NCBI RefSeq assembly: GCF_004349195.1
Contig: NZ_SMLG01000004.1
Span: 248,001-312,000, forward strand
Direction: 5' to 3'
Source: Flavobacterium rhamnosiphilum
GTDB lineage: Bacteria; Bacteroidota; Bacteroidia; Flavobacteriales; Flavobacteriaceae
Length of the DNA stretch: 64,000 nt
The position numbers and the translations under genes were made by a program. Below, in pieces: positions 1 through 6,790 of the stretch. Position 1 is the first letter of the stretch. Every line of letters begins with the position of its first letter. The notes below the pieces were generated by a model that was not told the origin of the DNA, ran no database searches, and saw only the letters and a list, made by a program, of their open reading frames with translations.

Positions 1-2
1 AT

Positions 3-296
3 ATAGGTATAGCAATGGGTGCTATGGGAACCGAAACAGCAATGGAAGCAGCTGATATCGTTCTGATGCAGGATAAGTTGGAAAAAATCGCCAAAGCTCG
101 TGCTATTAGTAAAAGAGCCTATCGAACCATTCGTGAAAATATTTTTGTAGGGGTTGGTGTCGTTCATGTGATTGGAATTACCCTTGTATTGCTTAAAATA
201 ATTGGACCGATTGAAGCAGCAGCTATTCATTTGCTTCCTGACACTTTAGTCTTTATTAATTCCATAAAACTCCTTCGCGTTAAGATTGATGCCTAA
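3..296 (+). CDS. P1B-type heavy-metal-transporting ATPase, C-terminal fragment
   Basis: This is the last 97 codons of a gene that begins before the window. It opens inside the conserved hinge after the P domain (IGIAMGAMGTETAMEAADIV), which normally follows the GDGxNDxPAL motif. Two C-terminal membrane helices follow. The ending, in which a His-Leu pair precedes an LVFINSIKLLRV stretch, is the usual end of P1B ATPases that export transition metals across the inner membrane. The metal cannot be read from this fragment because the CPx helix and N-terminal domains are missing. The next gene is an RND efflux adaptor on the same strand, which fits a metal-resistance cluster. The family is clear; the substrate is open. 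Confidence 0.88.
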   Translation: MGIAMGAMGTETAMEAADIVLMQDKLEKIAKARAISKRAYRTIRENIFVGVGVVHVIGITLVLLKIIGPIEAAAIHLLPDTLVFINSIKLLRVKIDA

Positions 297-402
297 CCGA
301 TTAGCAATGGCAATGAAATTTTAAATAACAAACACTATCTTAATATTCAAAATAAATAAAATGAAATCGCAGATTCACGAACACCAAAATAAAAATACAA
401 TC

Positions 403-1530
403 ATGAATAAAAACACAATCATTACAATACTGGCAATAGTATTCCTTTCTTCATGTGGAGATAAGAAAACAGAAAGCGAAACAGAAGCTACTCCAACTAT
501 CGAAAACACGACAACACTTACTGATGCACAAATAAAAAATGCAGGTATTGAAACTGGGAAAATCGAGCAAAAAGAAATTTCATCTACCTTAAAATTAAAT
601 GGTAAAATAGATGTACCGCCTCAAAACTTAGTATCCATAAGTGTGCCCATGGGTGGTTATTTAAAATATACCAAACTTTTAGAGGGAATGTATGTAACCA
701 AAGGGCAGGTTTTGTGTGTTGTAGAAGACCAACAATACATTCAATTGCAGGAAGATTATCTTTTGGCAAAAGCAAAAATAGGGTACGCAAAAGCCGAATT
801 CGAAAGACAAAGAGAACTCAACCGAAGCAAAGCTAGCAGCGATAAAGTGTATCAACAAGCACAATCAGAATACAACTCACTATCGGTAATGGTGCAATCG
901 TATGGAGAGAAATTAAAATTCGCAGGGATAAATCCAAGCAATGTTTCTACAAAGAACATTTCAAAAAGCATCAATATATACTCGCCAATAAGCGGTTATG
1001 TTTCCAAAGTAAACGTAAATATTGGCAAGTATGTAAACCCAAGTGATATCTTATTTGAGATTGTTAATCCTTCGGATATTCATTTGGCATTGACTGTTTT
1101 TGAAAAAGACATCAATAAATTAGCAATTGGTCAATCTCTTTTAGCGTATACCAACACCAATCCGGAGAAAAAATATCCTTGCAAAATTATTCTAATAGGT
1201 AAAGATTTTTCAGAAAACAGAAGCACAGAAATACATTGCCATTTTACAAACTTCGACAAAGCACTCTTACCGGGAATGTATATGAATGCCGAAATAGAAT
1301 TAAACAGTCAGCAATCAAATGTATTGCCATCTGATGCTATTGTGAATTATGAAAACAAGAATTATATTTTTGTTGCCAAACAAAACAAACAATTTGAAAT
1401 GAAGGAAGTTACAACAGGAAATACCGAAAATGAATTTACTGAAATTATTTCAGAAGATTTGAATGAGGCTACTATTGTGATAAAAGGGGCTTATTCACTT
1501 TTAATGAAAATGAAGAATGTGGAAGAATAA
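403..1530 (+). CDS. RND efflux periplasmic adaptor lipoprotein (HlyD/CusB family)
   Basis: This is a membrane-fusion adaptor of about 375 residues that would link an inner-membrane RND pump to an outer-membrane TolC-like channel. The ATG at 403 is preferred because it starts a clean lipoprotein signal (MNKNTIITILAIVFLSSCG). An in-frame ATG at 361 would add 14 hydrophilic residues before the signal. The body has a barrel-sandwich half (SVPMGGYLKYTKLLEGMYV), a coiled-coil hairpin rich in K, E and Q, and the second lipoyl half (IYSPISGYVSKVNVNIGKYV). A beta-barrel and a membrane-proximal domain follow. No pump or channel gene lies in the window; the partners may lie upstream. Heavy-metal export is inferred from the preceding P1B ATPase. 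Confidence 0.85.
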   Translation: MNKNTIITILAIVFLSSCGDKKTESETEATPTIENTTTLTDAQIKNAGIETGKIEQKEISSTLKLNGKIDVPPQNLVSISVPMGGYLKYTKLLEGMYVTKGQVLCVVEDQQYIQLQEDYLLAKAKIGYAKAEFERQRELNRSKASSDKVYQQAQSEYNSLSVMVQSYGEKLKFAGINPSNVSTKNISKSINIYSPISGYVSKVNVNIGKYVNPSDILFEIVNPSDIHLALTVFEKDINKLAIGQSLLAYTNTNPEKKYPCKIILIGKDFSENRSTEIHCHFTNFDKALLPGMYMNAEIELNSQQSNVLPSDAIVNYENKNYIFVAKQNKQFEMKEVTTGNTENEFTEIISEDLNEATIVIKGAYSLLMKMKNVEE

Positions 1531-1581
1531 AAACGTAAATTTACAATCTAGACAGAAAATGATTTTTAAAATCAAGTAGTA

Positions 1582-1656
1582 TTATTTACGTTTTCTAAAA
1601 TATTGAGGAACATAAAATAATAAAAATATAACTAGAATTATGAATACGATTTCCAT
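1582..1656 (-). CDS. Possible 24-residue single-helix membrane microprotein
   Basis: An ATG-initiated frame on the minus strand encodes MEIVFIILVIFLLFYV followed by PQYFRKRK and a stop. It is one strongly hydrophobic helix with a basic C-terminal tail, the standard layout of bacterial membrane microproteins. It lies alone in the gap between the efflux adaptor and the chromate operon, antisense to both. No family is recognised. The hydrophobic-then-basic pattern is better than random AT-rich DNA usually gives, but a frame this short can occur by chance. Confidence 0.25.
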   Translation of the reverse strand: MEIVFIILVIFLLFYVPQYFRKRK

Positions 1657-1706
1657 TGTAGATTTTTTGTTTGACAAATGTAAAACTATAAATTATTAAT
1701 TCCGTT

Positions 1707-1745
1707 AAAACACCCCTTATTTCTAATGGATTTAAAGGGTGTTTT
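1707..1745. terminator. Hairpin terminator in front of the chromate operon
   Basis: A perfect 9-bp stem (AAAACACCC at 1707-1715 with GGGTGTTTT at 1737-1745) is followed by a run of T on the plus strand. It probably ends transcription from the adaptor gene upstream. Confidence 0.6.
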
Positions 1746-1883
1746 TTTTACTAAACATTTGAAAAAACACAAACAAGTAGCATACCCTTTTGGCAATTTT
1801 TCTTTAGCTAACTGGAGTTTTTTCCTCCGCCCGCTGTAAAACAAAAGGTGTATTATATAAAAAACCTTGTAAAACAATTATAG

Positions 1884-2753
1884 ATGAAATGGATAACCAG
1901 AGAGCGTCCTAAAATTGATAGAATAGCCAGTCCTTGGTTGATTAAAAAATTTGTAGACAAAGCGGCTGAATTTATTTATGTTCCATTCAGCCAAGTTTTG
2001 GATAAAGCAAAAGAACTAGATGCCGTTCCATTTGACATTCCTAATGTAGAATTTACACATTACAAAGAGCAAAGTACCTTTGACTACATCGTAAAAAAAT
2101 ATGAAATTAAAGATCCTGCTATTTTAATTATAGCTGATATTGTTCGTGGTGCAGACACAGACAGGCATGATATCGCAAAAGAATCAGCAGGACTTTGGGC
2201 GATTTCAGCAGGACTTTCCTATAACATTACGGATGATTATCAGTTATTAGAAAGTGGAATGGTTATTTATGATGCGCTATACAGTTGGGCAACACATTTA
2301 TACAAACAAAATCATTTACAGAATAGCCCTTTTGAAAATATGTTGCATGAAGTTTATCATAAATTTTTAAAAGAGAAGAAAACAAGTAATAAGAAAACGC
2401 CTGCTTGGGTTAAAGATTTAAAAGCAATTATTCAGGATCAAATAGACACCCAATTTACTTTTGACTTGAAAAAAATATCTAATGATTTAGAACTTAACCC
2501 CTCCTATTTATCAAGAGAGTTTTCGAAGTATTTTGATGACCTTAATTTTGGAGATTATGTTAGAAAATTACGAATTGAAAAAGCAATAACTCTGATTCAG
2601 GATTCAACTTACACACTTACTGAAATAGCTTATATGACTGGATTTTCAGACCAAAGTCATTTTACGAGAATATTCAAACAGAGTACAGGGAAAAATCCAT
2701 CTTCCTATCGAAAAAAAACATTAAAAAGTAATTCAGATACAAAAGGTAAATAG
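1884..2753 (+). CDS. ChrB-type chromate-resistance domain fused to an AraC-family DNA-binding domain
   Basis: This 289-residue protein has two parts. Residues 1-145 match the ChrB C-terminal (Chrome_Resist) domain: an opening KWITRERPKIDRIASPWLI, a central FDIPNVEFTHY, and a GADTDRHDIAKES segment. Residues 172-280 are a complete AraC/XylS double helix-turn-helix. Its first reader helix lies near LNPSYLSREFSKYF, and the second motif is TLTEIAYMTGFSDQSHFTRIF. A charged linker joins the halves. In proteobacterial chr operons ChrB is the chromate-sensing regulator and carries an N-terminal winged-helix domain. Here that domain is absent and an AraC domain is attached at the other end. It is the first gene of a likely operon with chrA and a superoxide dismutase, so it is probably the local regulator. 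Both domain calls are strong; the sensing role is inferred. Confidence 0.88.
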   Translation: MKWITRERPKIDRIASPWLIKKFVDKAAEFIYVPFSQVLDKAKELDAVPFDIPNVEFTHYKEQSTFDYIVKKYEIKDPAILIIADIVRGADTDRHDIAKESAGLWAISAGLSYNITDDYQLLESGMVIYDALYSWATHLYKQNHLQNSPFENMLHEVYHKFLKEKKTSNKKTPAWVKDLKAIIQDQIDTQFTFDLKKISNDLELNPSYLSREFSKYFDDLNFGDYVRKLRIEKAITLIQDSTYTLTEIAYMTGFSDQSHFTRIFKQSTGKNPSSYRKKTLKSNSDTKGK

Positions 2754-2808
2754 CATACTATTTATACCGCTTTAGCATCATTAGTTTTGGTTTATAAATT
2801 AAAACAAT

Positions 2809-3309
2809 ATGATACAAGTTAGATTTGCAATTCTATTTGCTTTGTTGGCATTCAATACTTCCATTTTTTCTCAGACGACTTATCCAAAAATAACGGGTTA
2901 TTTTGGTGTAGTCCATCCTATAGCAACTTTCAGTGAAAATGAAACTACTTTAAACTTTAGAGATTATTATACTGTTGGTTTTCCAACAGGAATCAATATT
3001 TGGAAAAGCTCTAAAATTGGATTCTCTTTTGAAGTAGTCCCTACTATAAAAGCAGAAGACGGAACTAGTAAAATGAATAATCTGTTATTCCATCCCGGCA
3101 TATTAGTGGCATTAGGAAATGGGTACACATTTGCAGGAAGAGCCGCATTTGAAACTAATGGCAGATACGGAGTAACTCCAGTATTCAACAAAACTGTAAT
3201 AAAAAATGCCAACAGTAGCTATTATATAGCTATTCCATTACCACTGCGATTTGGCAATGAACATCCAGCAACATTTACTGTAGGTTTACAATTTGGTATC
3301 GCCTTTTAA
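2809..3309 (+). CDS. Small exported barrel-like protein in the chromate operon
   Basis: The product has 166 residues and a Sec signal peptide (MIQVRFAILFALLAFNTSIFSQ). The mature part alternates polar and hydrophobic residues, is rich in G, Y, F and T, and ends in a beta-signal-like strand with terminal Phe (FTVGLQFGIAF). That is the pattern of a small outer-membrane beta-barrel. I do not recognise a family. It lies 55 bp after the ChrB-AraC gene and its stop is 13 bp before the chrA start, so it is probably co-transcribed. An outer-membrane partner is not part of the classical chrBACF set. A link to chromate rests on context only. Confidence 0.7.
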   Translation: MIQVRFAILFALLAFNTSIFSQTTYPKITGYFGVVHPIATFSENETTLNFRDYYTVGFPTGINIWKSSKIGFSFEVVPTIKAEDGTSKMNNLLFHPGILVALGNGYTFAGRAAFETNGRYGVTPVFNKTVIKNANSSYYIAIPLPLRFGNEHPATFTVGLQFGIAF

Positions 3310-3322
3310 AACATATCTTAAT

Positions 3323-4489
3323 ATGAATGAAAACCCAACTTATACTTTAAAAGAATTGCTCCTTTATTTCTTAAAATTAGGAACAATTGGTTTTGGTGGT
3401 CCAGTAGCATTGGTTGGCTATATGCACAGGGATTTAGTCGAAGACAGAAAATGGATTTCAGAAGATGAATATAAAGAAGGCTTGGCTTTGGCTCAATTGG
3501 CTCCCAGTCCATTAGCTGCCCAATTGGCAATTTACCTTGGGTTTGTACATTATCGCATTTTTGGAGCTACATTGATAGGATTTGCTTTTATTTTACCTTC
3601 TTTTATAATGGTAGTGCTATTAGGATTAGTATATCAGCTATACGGAGGTCTGTCTTGGATTCAAGCCGTATTTTATGGTGTGGGCGCAGCGGTTATAGGT
3701 ATTATCGCAATGAGTTCTTATAAACTAACGCTAAAATCCATTGGTAAATTCAATCTAGAATCCTTTAAAACGAATTGGTTGTTGTGGCTATTTTTCATTG
3801 TTGCGGCAATCATAACTTTTGTCACACAGCAGGAACATGTTTTATTATTTGTGGCAGCAGGGCTTTTATATATGATTGTCAAAGCTCCACCAAAATGGTT
3901 TAATAATAAAACTGTCAATTCTATTGTTCTATTACAAGTAGGTTTTTGGAATTATGAAAATACAACTCTTATGAAAATCGCCATCTTTTTTACAGAAGCT
4001 GGAGCATTTGTATTTGGTAGCGGATTGGCGATTGTTCCTTTTTTGCATGCAGGCGTTGTTATCGAAAACCATTGGTTGACGGAACAACAATTTGTAGATG
4101 CAGTGGCAGTGGCAATGATTACTCCGGGACCAGTTGTTATAACAGTTGGTTTTATCGGTTATTTAATTGCTGGTTTTCCAGGGGCAGTGGTAGCTGCTTT
4201 AGCCACATTTTTACCGTGTTATTTATTTACAATTGCTTTGGCTCCATCCTTTAAGAAAATTGCACAAAATAAATCAATCAAAGCTTTTGTAGATGGCATT
4301 ACTGCGGCTGTTGTTGGTGCATTGGTTGGTGCAGTTGGTGTTATTGCTTCTAGAAGTATTTTGGATATTCCAACAACCCTAATAGCTATTGCAACAATTT
4401 TTGCTTTACTTTATATCAATAAAATTCAGAAACCATCCATTATTGCTGTTGCAGCAGTCTTAGGTATCATTATAAAATTAATAGTATGA
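3323..4489 (+). CDS. chrA: ChrA chromate ion transporter
   Basis: This inner-membrane CHR-superfamily transporter of 388 residues is the long form with two homologous halves. The N-terminal half carries LGTIGFGGPVALVGYMHRDL and the LAQLAPSPLAAQLAIYLG segment. The C-terminal half repeats the pattern with EAGAFVFGSGLAIVPFL and MITPGPVVITVGFIGYL. Members export chromate driven by the membrane potential. The ATG at 3323 is chosen because it places the amphipathic start MNENPTYTLKELLLYFLKLG directly before the first motif. An ATG at 3293 would overlap the preceding gene and add unrelated residues. The stop overlaps the next start (ATGA), so translation with the superoxide dismutase gene is probably coupled. 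Confidence 0.95.
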   Translation: MNENPTYTLKELLLYFLKLGTIGFGGPVALVGYMHRDLVEDRKWISEDEYKEGLALAQLAPSPLAAQLAIYLGFVHYRIFGATLIGFAFILPSFIMVVLLGLVYQLYGGLSWIQAVFYGVGAAVIGIIAMSSYKLTLKSIGKFNLESFKTNWLLWLFFIVAAIITFVTQQEHVLLFVAAGLLYMIVKAPPKWFNNKTVNSIVLLQVGFWNYENTTLMKIAIFFTEAGAFVFGSGLAIVPFLHAGVVIENHWLTEQQFVDAVAVAMITPGPVVITVGFIGYLIAGFPGAVVAALATFLPCYLFTIALAPSFKKIAQNKSIKAFVDGITAAVVGALVGAVGVIASRSILDIPTTLIAIATIFALLYINKIQKPSIIAVAAVLGIIIKLIV

Positions 4490-5214
4490 ACAGAAAAGAT
4501 TTTTTAAAATCAAGTACTCTATTTGGCGCGGCCGCATTAGTACTTCCTACTACCAATGCTTTTGCTGAAAATTTAGCCGACAATTCAATTGATAGGTTGG
4601 TAGACGCAAATGGCAATTATATTCAGCAAACATTACCGTATAACGAAAGTTTTTTAGAACCCTATATGGATGCGGAAACTTTGCACCTGCATTATACTTT
4701 CCATCATGGAGGTGCGGTAAAAGGGGCCAACAAAGATTTGCAAATGATAAAAAAAGCATTGGACGATAATAATTTGGAAACTGTAGATTTCTGGACAAAA
4801 AAGTTATCCTATCATTTTTCATCACATATCTTACATTCCATTTTTTGGACAAATCTTACTAATAAAAGCACCTTACCACAAGGTGATTTGTTGAAGCGAA
4901 TAGAGAAAAGTTTTGGCAGTTTTGACAAACTTAAAATCCTAATTGCAGCTACTTCAAAAAAGGTAGATGGTAATGGTTGGGGAATTTTGGCGTATCAGCC
5001 TTACAGCGATAGTTTAGTAATTTTGCAATGCGAAAACCACGAAAAATTGACGCAATGGGGAGCCATTCCGTTATTGGTCATTGATGTTTGGGAACATGCC
5101 TATTATTTAAAATACAAAAACAAACGAACCGATTTTGTGGATGCATTATTTAATATCATCAATTGGGATAATGTGGCGATGCGATTGAATGATGCGTTAA
5201 AATTGACGCAATAA
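4486..5214 (+). CDS. Exported Fe/Mn superoxide dismutase (ChrC-like)
   Basis: This 242-residue protein belongs to the iron/manganese superoxide dismutase family. Metal ligands align as His69 (LHLHYTFHH), His117 (LHSIFW), Asp200 and His204 (DVWEHAYYLKY). An N-terminal leader, MNRKDFLKSSTLFGAAALVL ending near NAFA, looks like a Tat or Sec signal with an Arg-Lys pair in place of Arg-Arg, so the enzyme should act outside the cytoplasm. The second-shell position that is Gln in E. coli MnSOD appears to be His185 here, a variant known in other branches of the family, so metal preference is uncertain. The ATG overlaps the chrA stop by 4 bases. In proteobacterial chr operons chrC encodes a superoxide dismutase, which fits protection against superoxide from chromate reduction. 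Confidence 0.92.
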   Translation: MNRKDFLKSSTLFGAAALVLPTTNAFAENLADNSIDRLVDANGNYIQQTLPYNESFLEPYMDAETLHLHYTFHHGGAVKGANKDLQMIKKALDDNNLETVDFWTKKLSYHFSSHILHSIFWTNLTNKSTLPQGDLLKRIEKSFGSFDKLKILIAATSKKVDGNGWGILAYQPYSDSLVILQCENHEKLTQWGAIPLLVIDVWEHAYYLKYKNKRTDFVDALFNIINWDNVAMRLNDALKLTQ

Positions 5215-5434
5215 AATGATAGTAAACATATCAAAAAAAACAGTAAATACTAATTTTGTAATTCAAATTAAATAAACTAATTGAACAGAATAAAGAGATT
5301 AAATTCCCTAAAACTCTCAACACTGTCAAGAGAAGTCAGTAGAATAAACATTCTTGCTATTTTATTAAATTATGTTTTTTTCGAAAAAGCTGTACGTTCT
5401 ATATGTCACTCAAAAGCTTTAAATCTTCTAATAA

Positions 5435-5460
5435 AAGGTTCGAATTTTGTCCTGCAAGGT
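5435..5460 (+). other. tRNA T-arm / acceptor-like remnant (possible attachment-site scar)
   Basis: The sequence AGGTTCGAATTTTGTCCTGC followed by AAGG resembles a tRNA T-loop (GGTTCGAAT) plus a 3' acceptor strand. The 70 bases before it do not fold into D and anticodon arms, and the matching 5' acceptor strand is absent. It is therefore not a functional tRNA. Such 3'-end pieces are what tRNA-targeting integrases leave at element boundaries. Chance resemblance remains possible. Confidence 0.22.
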
Positions 5461-5466
5461 TCACTT

Positions 5467-5494
5467 AAAACGATACTAGAAATAGTATCGTTTT
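5467..5494. terminator. Strong hairpin terminator after the chromate operon
   Basis: A perfect 12-bp stem (AAAACGATACTA with TAGTATCGTTTT) surrounds a GAAA tetraloop and is followed by ten T. It is symmetrical and would stop transcription leaving the chromate block. Confidence 0.85.
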
Positions 5495-5557
5495 TTTTTT
5501 GTTTTTATATTTCCTGAAATCCCTTTAATTATTCTATTTTTATAAAAAATAGTGTTT

Positions 5558-6217
5558 ATGACTTCCTACTTCAAACCATTTGTACTTCTTTGTTGTGTTT
5601 TTTGTATTGTTTCCTGTAAATCGCAAACTATCATTTCTGACGCTCAAGAAAAAACTAGTCCAATTGTCAATGACACTGCATTTGTGAATTTAAAAGAATA
5701 CAGTCAGGATTTTATCTATGATATGAAGTATGCTACAACCGATAATTTCCTGAAAGCAAAAGTGTATGATTGTGCCGAATGTTTTTTACGTTTAAAAACT
5801 GTTACTGCACTTGTTGAAGCTAACAAGAAGTTCATAAAAAAGGGCTACAAAATCAAAATTTTTGACTGTTACCGCCCTTTGGATATTCAGAAAAAAATGT
5901 GGAAAATTGTATCTAACCCGCAATATGTAGCTGATCCTGCCAAAGGTTCTATCCATAATAGAGGAGGAGCAGTAGACATTACTCTGGTTGATAGCAATGG
6001 GAAAGAATTGGATATGGGGACTTCTTTTGATTTTTTTGGAATCGAAGCCAGTCACAATTACCCTAATGTTTCGAAAGTAGTAAAAGAAAACAGAATTGTA
6101 TTGAAAACAATCATGATAAGTAGTGGTTTCAATTCTTTTGATTCAGAATGGTGGCATTACAATTTGAAGTCAGGTTTGAATGATAAAGTTTCTAATGTTA
6201 AATGGGATTGTAAATAG
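5558..6217 (+). CDS. VanX/DdpX-type D-alanyl-D-alanine dipeptidase lipoprotein
   Basis: This zinc dipeptidase of peptidase family M15D would cleave D-Ala-D-Ala or related dipeptides released in cell-wall turnover. Zinc ligands are visible as His133 and Asp140 (SIHNRGGAVDIT) and His200, with the catalytic Glu197 in EWWH. The conserved FDCYRPLDIQ segment is also present. A lipoprotein signal ends at Cys20 (FCIVSCKSQ), so the enzyme is anchored in the periplasm rather than cytoplasmic like VanX. The start is the ATG at 5558; the GTG two codons upstream is less likely. There are no vanA/vanH neighbours, so peptide recycling is more likely than glycopeptide resistance. Confidence 0.9.
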   Translation: MTSYFKPFVLLCCVFCIVSCKSQTIISDAQEKTSPIVNDTAFVNLKEYSQDFIYDMKYATTDNFLKAKVYDCAECFLRLKTVTALVEANKKFIKKGYKIKIFDCYRPLDIQKKMWKIVSNPQYVADPAKGSIHNRGGAVDITLVDSNGKELDMGTSFDFFGIEASHNYPNVSKVVKENRIVLKTIMISSGFNSFDSEWWHYNLKSGLNDKVSNVKWDCK

Positions 6218-6221
6218 TCAC

Positions 6222-6788
6222 TTATTCAATACATTTTAAGTTATCGATAAAGTAGGTTTCCGGATTGTAAATTTCATTCGTTAATTCCGATTTAAACTCT
6301 TTTTTGAAGATATAATCTTCCGTATCCGTCAAATATTTAATGCGCATCATAGAAACCGGGGAGTTTTTTAATTCTTCAAAGCTATCTTTCGTAAACATAA
6401 AAATCCCAGAATTAATTCTATTGTCAAATCCTTTATCATCGCGTATCAGGGTGCCACAGTTTTCTTGATTGATATGTATCAACGTAATTATTTTTCCATT
6501 GTTTAATTGTAAAAACAATTTAGAATTTTCATCAAAACAATTCGCTTTCAAAAAGTCTTTACTTTTTTGAAGGAATTGTACACTCAATGTTGGTAAGCCA
6601 TCCGTTAATGCCAAAGAATAAAAAATATAACTGGAATTTCCGGCAAAATTTTTCTCGCTAATCATGTATTCTTTTGTCGATTTGTAAGTACCTAAAGAAT
6701 CGGTAACATTTGCGCTGTAATCACATGGTTTTTGAGCAAATATATGCAGACTGAAGAACAATAAAGTTAGGGTAATAACGTATTTCAT
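6222..6788 (-). CDS. Exported protein of unknown function
   Basis: The product has 188 residues with a Sec signal peptide (MKYVITLTLLFFSLHIFAQ) and a probable mature N-terminus at KPCDYSAN. The ATG at 6788 is chosen because it begins the signal; an alternative start 7 codons upstream overlaps the methyltransferase gene. The mature part contains three scattered cysteines and a mixed alpha/beta pattern. I recognise no domain. The stop is four bases from that of the convergent vanX-like gene, and the start lies just after the methyltransferase stop, so it may be read through from that gene. Confidence 0.75.
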   Translation of the reverse strand: MKYVITLTLLFFSLHIFAQKPCDYSANVTDSLGTYKSTKEYMISEKNFAGNSSYIFYSLALTDGLPTLSVQFLQKSKDFLKANCFDENSKLFLQLNNGKIITLIHINQENCGTLIRDDKGFDNRINSGIFMFTKDSFEELKNSPVSMMRIKYLTDTEDYIFKKEFKSELTNEIYNPETYFIDNLKCIE

Positions 6789-6790
6789 TT

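Larger units (their letters stand above)
5215..5557. other. Gene-free junction between the chromate operon and the vanX-like gene
   Basis: No convincing gene lies here. One open frame from a TTG at 5281 has no recognisable protein character. The stretch contains a tRNA-3'-end-like piece and a strong terminator, listed separately. The remainder is AT-rich spacer. Confidence 0.6.

Noticed and set aside
1559..1582. Similarity between the spacer at 1559 and the start of the superoxide dismutase gene at 4495
   Set aside because: Only about 20 AT-rich bases agree (around GATTTTTAAAATCAAGTA); chance is sufficient explanation.
5385..5460. Possible complete tRNA with a TCT-like anticodon loop (CTTCTAA at 5424-5430)
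   Set aside because: The flanking bases do not pair as an anticodon stem, no variable loop or D arm fits, and the 5' acceptor strand is missing.
5281..5517. Open frame of 78 codons from a TTG start
   Set aside because: It runs through the terminator T tract and the tRNA-like piece; the composition is that of spacer DNA.
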